Shown here: piece after piece, positions 58,747 through 64,000 of the stretch
Numbering within the stretch: position 1 is the first letter of the stretch
Layout: the number at the start of each line of letters is the position of its first letter
Assembly (NCBI RefSeq): GCF_040183065.1
Contig: NC_091124.1
Span: forward strand, 67,863,501 to 67,927,500
DNA: 64,000 nt
Direction: 5' to 3'
Origin: Periplaneta americana
Taxonomy: Eukaryota; Arthropoda; Insecta; Blattodea; Blattidae
The notes under the pieces: generated by a model
Databases searched by the model: none
Seen by the model: the letters and a program-made list of their open reading frames with translations, nothing else
What the model was told of the DNA's origin: nothing
Position numbers and translations under genes: made by a program

Positions 58747-61663
58747 TGTTTTAGTAAGTTTAAGTATCTACAATAACACTGAAATGAATAATCTGTAATG
58801 GACCGAAACACAGCATTCTGCTCAAAAGTTCTTCAGGTATACCCGTTACCAGATTTTAATTTGTAGACAGGATTCTGTATGGTATTAACTTAAAAAGTTT
58901 ATGTGTATAATATTGAGTCTGTAGTCATCTTTTTTTGAATCCGTGAAATAAAATGTTACATTGTTCTGAAATGTAATTATATACCGTATAACAACATTTA
59001 GTACATTTTATATTTATGGCTCAATTATTAGATTAATAATAGCAGAGCAACCACAGGTCTCGTCATACACTGTTTTATACAAATTAATCTTCGTGTTGTA
59101 CTGCATTTAGTGCATAAATTATATTTTTCTTTCCCAGGTTCTTAGGGACATAATCTGTATTACAGTAGAAAGTCAACTATTGTTAGAATTGACAATAATT
59201 ATTATTTTCTTTCAAAATACAAAGGTGAAAGCAAAAAAGATTACGTCTGAAATCCTAGGGAGGCGTTCCTAAATTGAGGAATTATATGTGCAAGGGGCAT
59301 ATACTTCTATAAGCCCTTTTTAGGTATAATGTATTTTGTTGTTCCCCATAATCGTGTTGCCCATCTTACAAAATTTTGTTTTAATATCTTTAAAACAACA
59401 ACATGGCAATCGATTGTTTATCTGCATGTCATGTTACACAACGAGATAAACTTTGTAAAGAACACGCTTGTCGTTAAGAGTCTTTCTTTAAAGCATGTGG
59501 CTACACACAAAACAAGTGACATTCATCTTAACTGTGAACAATTTCAAAATTCAGTCTTATCAAAGAATGACATTTTCTCCACATGACGGAGTTGCAGTAC
59601 ATTCCAGATATTCTGGCTCTTATGAACCATTTTTCTTCACAAAAAGATGTTCAACTATTCCATTGGATATAAGTTTACCACCAGTTTTCATTGTACAACT
59701 TAATACCCCCAAGGAAAATGATATCTATTCGGAGTCTCTTTAAATACCTCATTGAAGAGAAGGTGGCTTGGTTTGAAGAAATACTCACCAAAGTAAATCA
59801 ACAAAACATGGCAGGAGGAGGAAGAGAGCGAAGTGACTCAAATAAAGAAGATTGCTGAGATGAAAAATGGCATGCAAGAAAAGTTTGTGTATCATTTGTT
59901 AAACTATCATCAAAATCATTATAGATTTCACATCAATCTAATGAAAAATATAAATTATTCATTTATTTTGAATTATCTTTACTTTGTATGACTATTATTA
60001 TTACAAGTGACTTAAAACAGCTATTTAAATTTAGTTTAGGTATATTAAATTCCTGTCATTAATATTATATATACTAAGGACGTATACTGGCACATTTTAA
60101 AATGCAAATTGCTATTTCAAGTGTTACAACATATATTTCAAACAATTGTCTTCTATAATAAATGATTATGTTCATTACTGCATTCATTAAAAAGTTCTTT
60201 TTAAGTACTTAGTACAGGCACTAAACCAAAATGAAAATTTAAAAAGTCAAATCCACTGAACATGATTTTCTGGTTACGCCCCTTGTACATAAAATTCCTC
60301 CCCTTGTACATAAAATTCCTCAATTATAAACTTACAATTTCTTGCCTTTGGCTATAACATAAGAGAAAACTAAATGATTGGTCAATTCTAATTTTGGCTG
60401 CATTTATACATTGAACAAGAATTTAATTGATCCTTTTGTAGTAAATTGGGTTGGAACTGTTCTGAAAGATATTTTTCACCTGAGGTCGAACTCACCTCTT
60501 TGGTTTCATATGTACATTTACAATACAATACAGTGCAATGTAATATAATAAATGGCATGTTATGTAATATTGTCGTAAAAAGGGACTTATGGCTACTATG
60601 TAGCAATCAAGAAATGTGTATTAGAACCATGGAGAATCTTGTGCAGTAAAAGGTACATTAGCTAATTCAATTTTTTTGTTTCATTCCTTGCTGATTTTAC
60701 ACAGTGAGGTTATTTGAAGTGCTAGCGAAGGATCAGTATTATTTATTCTAGCAGCTGCTTTCCTTTAACTTAAAAAAAAAAAAAACCAGTACTACGAGTT
60801 AAGTGCATTGGATCTATATTGGAAAGATAAGACTAAGAGAAGAGAGAAATTGAAACATTAATATAAGGGCATAAATTGCAAATGTTTGTATAAAAGAATT
60901 AGGAAGGTCAGTGGCAACTTTTTAAAACAATTTGACGAATGTCTATACGTGAATGGACAGCATTTTGCATAGTTGCTGTAATCAATGTTAGTGTCTGTAC
61001 GAAATTTATTTCGGTTCCATGCTTTTATTTATTTATTTACTCTAATGACAGGTACATAGATAACTTATTTTTGACCTAATCACAACCTCAAGATTAAAAC
61101 AATAAAACTGGATACAACTTAAAATGAAATCTGAAAAAGTAACTAAACAAAATCCTTAAATAACTAAGAACTGAGCAGAGGCATGAGGCTTCTCGCTTCC
61201 CAGTATTTGGCACATTCTGCTTTTATTACTATCATTAATTTTAATTTCGATATTAGAAGTTCCACAATGTTAATTCAATGCAAGCAGGAGGGGATTGACT
61301 CAGGAACTAACTACAGATCTTTTCTGGGAGTAATTAAAATAACATTACTGTTCTTTATTCTACAGTTTATATATTGCAGCATGCCTGCACTGTACTGAAC
61401 GTAGCTATTTGTTGCAGTCCTATGGCACTATGTACGGGAACATCTGACAAGACATGAGTATGAGCGCTATCTGGTGTTAAAGCAAGTATGGACAGATGTG
61501 GGACGTGGGAGAGCATGGCTACGTTCGTCCCTCAATGAGCATTCACTTGAACGGTATTTACATTGTATGCTTGGCAGTACGGCACATCTCTCTATATTCT
61601 ATGAAGACTGGGCATTTCTGCTGGATCAGGAAAGGAGTAGCATGCTTCCAACAATGGCTGCAG
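44429..61663 (+). CDS. SNX29: Sorting nexin 29-like (RUN domain), first three coding exons, 3' partial
   Basis: Exons 44429-44667, 58186-58250 and 61418-61663 with GT-AG borders. Phases fit exactly (two bases carried over, then one), giving an uninterrupted protein of 183 codons so far. It starts MMSALVPGAPPDTTRAEERQ, continues LLEAVKQCQIRFGGRAELAT, then FHLGRGPTQENQVLWHYVRE across both junctions, then DVGRGRAWLRSSLNEHSLER and FYEDWAFLLDQERSSMLPTM. These are the RUN-domain signatures of SNX29/RUNDC2. The family adds a coiled coil and a PX phosphoinositide-binding domain, expected beyond the window. Role: endosomal/Golgi trafficking by family membership, poorly characterised. Intron 1 is 13.5 kb and full of transposons. 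Either of two adjacent ATGs could start it. Confidence 0.9.
44832..45672. mobile_element. Large foldback MITE, 841 bp, in SNX29 intron 1
   Basis: Flanked by TA (44830-44831, 45673-45674). The left arm (CTATAGCATTACCAAGTTAG ... GTAGAAAGTTGCTGTGAAAG) is inverted at the right (RC: CTATAGCACTAGCACATTAA ... GTCGAAAGTTGCTGTGAAAC). The centre holds a further inverted pair (AAGGCATACCGAAAGCCTAA). Arms are about 400 bp. No transposase. Diverged by eye to roughly 75-85%, so old. Confidence 0.85.
45842..46025. mobile_element. Short MITE, about 184 bp
   Basis: CACAGTCTACTATATACAGT plus CACGAAGCTT at the left is inverted at the right (RC: CACAGTCTAGTATATACAGT plus CACGAAGCTC). Non-coding, in SNX29 intron 1. 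Confidence 0.75.
46145..47540 (-). other. Unrecognised coding-like stretch, purine-rich on minus
   Basis: The minus strand has a strong purine bias and several long overlapping frames, e.g. 47535-47254 (FRSVNRIRYLIKVRNRRKQL ... KNDHPEFGLQIPKRRTDENS) and 47235-46963 (MGRMEHHILVVEDHHMATGE ...). They read like pieces of one hydrophilic, basic protein separated by a frameshift. No domain is recognised. A decayed retroelement ORF1 or an old gene copy are both possible. Confidence 0.35.
47541..48044. other. Intronic, nothing recognised
   Basis: AT-rich intronic spacer. Confidence 0.45.
48045..48287 (+). mobile_element. tRNA-derived SINE (type A)
   Basis: Box B GTGAGTTCGGTTCCCAC, then the type A body (GGGCTGATTGCTTGGTAGG, CCCGAGGTTTTCCCCAAT) and an AATAAAA tail. 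Head worn. Confidence 0.8.
48536..48620. repeat. (TTA)n microsatellite
   Basis: About 28 ATT units, directly followed by a SINE. Confidence 0.95.
48625..48862 (+). mobile_element. tRNA-derived SINE (type A)
   Basis: Box B GAGTTCGAATCCCAC, body GAGCTGATTACCTGGTTGGG and CGGACTCATCTCGCCAAGTA, A9 tail at about 48850. Confidence 0.8.
49130..49215 (-). other. Possible Penelope-like element end
   Basis: The minus strand reads CCCTGATGATGGAACCTGCA followed by TGTAGTCTCGAAATGTCAG. The order CTGATGA ... CGAAA resembles the terminal motif found in Penelope-like elements and their hammerhead-type ribozymes. No reverse-transcriptase frame is attached. Weak call. Confidence 0.3.
49216..50034. other. Intronic, nothing firmly recognised
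   Basis: Includes a possible half MITE from 49753 (CAGTGTTTTGCAAAAGTAAC). A minus frame at 49312-49647 has no homology seen. Confidence 0.4.
50035..50650. mobile_element. MITE, 616 bp
   Basis: Flanked by TA (50033-50034, 50651-50652). The left end CTATTTACCCGCGTAATGGA and right end (RC CATATTTACCCGCACAATAG) are inverted, with ATGGACGCAC/TAGACGCAC following. A C14 run lies at about 50548. TIR type resembles Tc1/pogo-mobilised MITEs. No coding. Confidence 0.65.
50653..53037. other. Intronic, nothing recognised
   Basis: AT-rich. A short basic plus frame near 52110-52199 (GKKRKGHLPKYRHRSRRAQG) is noted but unsupported. Confidence 0.45.
53041..53877 (-). pseudogene. LINE RT fragment, minus-strand arm of a head-to-head pair
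   Basis: The minus strand starts just before the RT active site (QLLVYVDDVNMLGENSQMIR), continues LEVNPEKTKYMVMSRDQN and INMGNACYYLVEKL, then after a frame change LSKNMKVRIYKTVILPIVLY and GHVACMGKSRNAYRVLVGRP to the 3' end (GTTCCTTAAAAGCCGTAAGT, ending near 53041). This is the region from RT motif C to the C-terminus of a common arthropod LINE, probably RTE-like. 5'-truncated. Confidence 0.82.
53879..54425 (+). pseudogene. LINE RT fragment, plus-strand arm of a head-to-head pair
   Basis: Same LINE family as 53041-53877, opposite strand. RINMENACYYSVEKL, then LPKKLKVRIYKTIILPVLL with a stop, then GHVACMGESRNTYRVLAGRP, MDLREVGYDGRDWINFAQDG and FLKSHK, ending GTTCCTTAAAAGCCATAAGT followed by AAGTAAG. 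Shorter 5' truncation than its partner. Stops and deletions present. Confidence 0.82.
54490..55105 (-). pseudogene. mariner-like transposase fragment
   Basis: Minus-strand pieces MVAVSDFNIKQRAMIDFLTM ... AVDISTIRCWMRHFRSREIN (N-terminal HTH, 55102-54930), DKPRSGRPATA, then MLTDEQRQARKDIYLEFLEH and FLSHIVTGDDTGVHHYELKQ (about 54640), the first catalytic block 'IVTGDETWVHH'. The later DDE part is missing and TIRs were not found. Dead. Confidence 0.78.
55111..56745. other. Intronic, nothing recognised
   Basis: AT-rich intronic sequence without supported features. Confidence 0.45.
56746..57720 (+). pseudogene. Rearranged LINE fragment with RT core
   Basis: 56800-56935 encodes ELSKRLVKCFVWSV and LYGAET, which belong after the RT domain. 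56940 onwards then encodes ADEVKKEMLSLCNEIYEKSN, TVLLPIPKKNN, VYIVFVDLEKAFDRVDWNKL, VQGCSLSPTLVNIYLEDLVK and RIKYIRFAGDIELLAGE, the RT domain proper. The order is reversed relative to the family, so two pieces were joined. The active-site FADD reads FAGD, and stops occur. Same family as 23640 and 27113. Confidence 0.8.
57846..58045. repeat. Diverged tandem duplication, unit about 105 bp
   Basis: TTATTTTATTAATGCAGTAC(AATGTACA) ... TATGCATCTAGAAACCATTC TTGTGTT is followed by TTTTATTCTATACATGCTGT(ACAATGTACA) ... TATGCATCTGGAAACCATTC TTGTGTT. Lies 140 bp before SNX29 exon 2. Confidence 0.65.
58255..58500. repeat. Compound trinucleotide microsatellite at a splice donor
   Basis: (TCT)n, (TTA)n about 58289-58350, (CAC)n-like about 58351-58382, (ATT)n, then (AAT)n about 58419-58495. 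Begins 5 bases after the exon 2 donor GTATGT at 58251. Confidence 0.95.
58540..58747 (+). mobile_element. Probable LINE 3' end with (AAT)n tail
   Basis: GTGTAAGAGAAGCCCTTTGG CCTTAACTCTGCCAG before an (AAT)n run resembles the widely seen arthropod LINE 3' end 'GGCCTTAACTCTGCCAG...TAAATAAA'. 5' limit unknown; no coding part seen. Confidence 0.5.
58748..59271. other. Intronic, nothing recognised
   Basis: AT-rich intronic spacer. Confidence 0.45.
59272..60325. mobile_element. Unclassified element with TIRs, about 1.05 kb
   Basis: Left end AATTGAGGAATTATATGTGC then AAGGGGC; the right end reverse-complemented reads AATTGAGGAATTTTATGTAC then AAGGGG. The right end is partly duplicated (CCCCTTGTACATAAAATTCC occurs twice, 60278-60321). 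The interior has medium plus frames (59329-59586, 59495-59743) without known domains. Target duplication not clear. Confidence 0.55.
60326..61417. other. Intronic, nothing recognised
   Basis: AT-rich intron up to the SNX29 exon 3 acceptor (TTTGTTGCAG at 61417). Confidence 0.5.
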
Positions 61664-62092
61664 GTTTGTCAACTTGCTTGTAGTACACAAAGCTAATTCC
61701 CATCTGCTATACAAATCTACTGGAATACGTATGTTGTATAAATGAAAGAAATTAAGAAGGGTAGAACACTAAAATTAGATAGGTGTTAATTGGGGGCACA
61801 TAATCTAAGCTTTGTAAATGATAATGATGATGGTGGCATGATCAATCTTGTTAATGTATCCAGCAGGATGCATGCTGACAACATCAAGTCCACTGTTGTC
61901 ACACTGAGGGGAATATCAGTTAGGATTTCTACTGGGTGAGCAATCTTTCACGCGTCTGTGCTTTCATGGCTTATGGCTAGTCAATGGAACCAGCTGCTAA
62001 GTCTCCCACTTCCACCACACTGAAGGTCGCATTAGGCGTGAGTGTAGTTGTATTCTTGCAAGATAAGCCCATGTTCTTTAGACGATGTAATA
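61664..62092. other. Intronic, nothing recognised
   Basis: Start of SNX29 intron 3; no feature seen. Confidence 0.45.
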
Positions 62093-62347
62093 TGAAGGGT
62101 ACACGGGAAAAAGAACAATGTCACAATGCTGTTAAGGGTGATGTCATTATTTAATTCACTGTATTACTGCAAATTTGTGTTATTTTTACCAAAAGTGGTA
62201 AAGGAAAATTAAAACCTCGCATACACTCATCATTTCCTTCATTTCAAGTAGAAACATCAATCAATTTTGCAGTAATATACTGAAATAGATCACTATCTGA
62301 CCTTTAATGCAAATGTGACATTGTTCATTTTTCCCGTGTACCCTTCA
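62093..62347. mobile_element. MITE, 255 bp, about 85-bp TIRs
   Basis: Flanked by TA (62091-62092, 62348-62349). TIRs start TGAAGGGTACACGGGAAAAA, then GAACAATGTCACA and further in TATTACTGCAAA. Non-coding. Confidence 0.8.
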
Positions 62348-62445
62348 TATGGTGTGAATAATACAGTGCGTTAATTAAGTTAATATGGCTTAATTCAGGA
62401 ATTCTATTCCCCAAAGAGTATTCATGTATGATTCATACTCCATGC

Positions 62446-62535
62446 AGAATCAGCTCGTGCTGTAAGGAGATTATTTCAAGAGGGATTCCCTGGTGTTGCA
62501 AGTTCCAAATCGAAGTTCTATCCAAAGATTATAAT
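62446..62535 (+). pseudogene. IS630/mariner-type transposase N-terminal scrap
   Basis: Plus frame reads ESARAVRRLFQEGFPGVASS followed by KSKFYPK, similar to the HTH region '..VR..RRKF...FPGV..PS...IY.LV' of the relics at 6438 and 24234. About 28 residues only. Confidence 0.4.
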
Positions 62536-62668
62536 AACTTACGCGACAAATTGTAGGGGAATTTTTAAGTAAGTTATTTATTAGTAACAACATACGTAAC
62601 AAACTGTAGGTAGATTTTTTTTTAAGTGTTTATTAGTGTTTGTTTTTTAAGTGTTTATTAGTAATAAC

Positions 62669-64000
62669 CAGGGAACGGATTTATATGGACTAAAAATATA
62701 TGAAATATGTAAATATATATGTAGTTATTTTTACCAAAATATGGAATTAAATATGGATTTTTACCAAAATATGGAATTAAATATGGACTTAAAATTATAA
62801 AAAAATGACTATGTACGTTAAATATTGGTACATTTTAATCAAACTAAACAAAAAATATAATGGACGTACCTTATCTTCCAATGTAGTTTCAACAAAACAC
62901 AATTTTTATTGTCTGTTACCATAACAATAGGTTACAAACATTTCTTTCAAGTGCTGAAAAGTGAATCTTCTTCTATTGTCTCTGAGGATAGATTTATACT
63001 GACTAAAAGAGCGTTCGACGTCACAAGAAGTAACTGGTACATAATTCAATTTCACAATGTCTGCTGGGGATAAGTCCAAGTTAATCTTCACTGTTGATTC
63101 ACCACTCATCACAGCAACAACCTTTTGTAGTTCTTCATATCCAGGGTTTTTTGAAAGTACAGTGTCCACCTTAGCTCTTACTGCATCTGCAACTTTACCT
63201 CTACCACGATTCAGTTGTTCCACAGTACTATTTATAATTTCAAAACTTTCAGATAGTGAAAGGTGCCTATTTTGGAGACTTTTGAGCGTTTTTATGATGC
63301 ATGAAAATGTATGCTGAATGTGAGCTAAGTCATTCTTCACACTTATGCCACAGGTAACTGTTTTCGCAGTATCAATTGAGACTGCATCTTCAGAGTCCAA
63401 TGCAAGGAGAACATTGTTAATAGAGTCTATATGTTCGGCATAATATTCAACTGCTTCTAGCCATGTACCCCATCTAGTTAAAATTGGCTTTGGTGGCAAT
63501 GGAATTTCAGGGTACATTTCTTTCAACACGTTAACTCTACTGGGAGCTTTGAGAAATACTTTTTTCACTGATGAAATCAACAAATCTACTTTAGGGAAAT
63601 TGTCTCTGACCACTTCTGCCACACGATGAAATGCATGCACCACACAAGTAAAATGAGTCAATTTAGGATATACAACAGATAATGCTTGTCCAGCTTTGAC
63701 CATATAAGGGGCAGCATCGCTAATAAAGAATAACACATTATCGTACATAATACCCTTTGGCCACAGGATACCCATAGCTTCGTTGAACAGTTTAACTATA
63801 GTTTTGTTATTGCACTTTTCTAGAACATCACAATGTAAAAGAATTCGTTCAGAATATTGTTCACTTAACAAACCGATAACTACATTACCAACAAGTCTAC
63901 CTTCTTTGTCGGGAGTCTCATCAATGGAAACCCAAATTGAACTATCTTTAATTTCATCTCTTATCTTCTGTATTGTCTCATCGTAGATGGATGGAGCATA
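62669..64000 (-). mobile_element. hAT transposon (CGGBP1-associated type), right part outside window
   Basis: The end at 62669 begins CAGGGAACGGATTTATATGG, a hAT-like terminus. The preceding 8 bp (GTAATAAC) should be the target duplication, to be matched at the far end beyond the window. Subterminal (AC)CAAAATATGGAATTAAATAT repeats occur twice at 62742-62785. The transposase reads towards this end. Confidence 0.8.
62906..64000 (-). CDS. hAT-family transposase, C-terminal 364 residues, open to window edge
   Basis: Cut-and-paste transposase of the hAT superfamily. The frame is open from the window edge ([20 protein letters not shown]) to TAA at 62906. Motifs in order: [10 protein letters not shown] (first catalytic Asp, about 63915), [14 protein letters not shown] (second Asp, about 63730), [34 protein letters not shown], and near the C-terminus [20 protein letters not shown] (third catalytic residue and hAT dimerisation region). 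It resembles insect proteins that pair a CGGBP1-like BED-type finger with a hAT core; the finger would lie beyond 64000. No stop or frameshift is seen in this part. A domesticated copy is possible but the adjacent TIR argues for a transposon. Confidence 0.87.
   Translation of the reverse strand, partial: YAPSIYDETIQKIRDEIKDSSIWVSIDETPDKEGRLVGNVVIGLLSEQYSERILLHCDVLEKCNNKTIVKLFNEAMGILWPKGIMYDNVLFFISDAAPYMVKAGQALSVVYPKLTHFTCVVHAFHRVAEVVRDNFPKVDLLISSVKKVFLKAPSRVNVLKEMYPEIPLPPKPILTRWGTWLEAVEYYAEHIDSINNVLLALDSEDAVSIDTAKTVTCGISVKNDLAHIQHTFSCIIKTLKSLQNRHLSLSESFEIINSTVEQLNRGRGKVADAVRAKVDTVLSKNPGYEELQKVVAVMSGESTVKINLDLSPADIVKLNYVPVTSCDVERSFSQYKSILRDNRRRFTFQHLKEMFVTYCYGNRQ

Noticed and set aside
1-64000. 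CRISPR arrays, bacterial operons, horizontally acquired gene cluster
   Set aside because: No regularly spaced direct repeats, no closely packed genes; everything readable is metazoan gene or mobile DNA.

Overview
This is a 64 kb piece of a repeat-rich, AT-rich arthropod genome, most likely a cockroach or termite (Blattodea). That assignment is inference. It rests on the tRNA-headed SINE types, the LINE and DNA-transposon families, the long introns and the abundant trinucleotide microsatellites. Nothing looks prokaryotic.

Two host genes can be read with exact splice phases. The ribosomal protein L10 gene lies on the minus strand (TSS near 43621, coding exons down to a stop at 39187, poly(A) signal at 39130). 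It encodes a complete 220-aa protein and has a 5'TOP-type non-coding first exon. Divergent from it on the plus strand is the start of a sorting nexin 29 (SNX29)-like RUN-domain gene. Its three coding exons (44429-44667, 58186-58250, 61418-61663) join in phase, and the gene continues past the window. About 0.8 kb separates the L10 TSS from the first SNX29 ATG. A third, unidentified gene is suggested by a probable terminal exon at 21911-22171 (+) with a poly(A) signal about 110 bp downstream.

The rest is mostly mobile DNA. From left to right: decayed IS630/mariner-type transposase (1-560, 6438-7475); tRNA-SINEs (2845, 12605, 14990, 17780, 18050); a MITE inside a dispersed repeat (9952-10790); a pogo-like relic (11647-12378); a complete DD41D Tc1/mariner-superfamily transposon with long TIRs and an open transposase (13289-14780); MITEs (15786, 16868, 22316, 23985); a shortened mariner (19537-20467); LINE ORF1 and 3' fragments; a Tc1 relic (30060-30910); a 3.8 kb LTR retrotransposon with only gag-protease visible (31343-35138); a LINE fragment split by a SINE with a clear 12-bp target duplication (36460-37340); and a second pogo-like relic (38237-38932). 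The last L10 intron holds a Tc1 element nested inside an older TIR element. The SNX29 introns hold foldback MITEs, SINEs, a head-to-head LINE pair, a mariner relic, a rearranged LINE and a compound microsatellite directly against a 5' splice site. The right edge is a hAT transposon (from 62669) whose transposase frame is open to the end of the window.

I found no CRISPR array, operon or clearly new biochemical system. The most notable items are structural: the intact DD41D element, the nested insertions, the inverted LINE pair, the gag-only LTR element with four tandem zinc knuckles, and the MITE carrying a Pol III box B.
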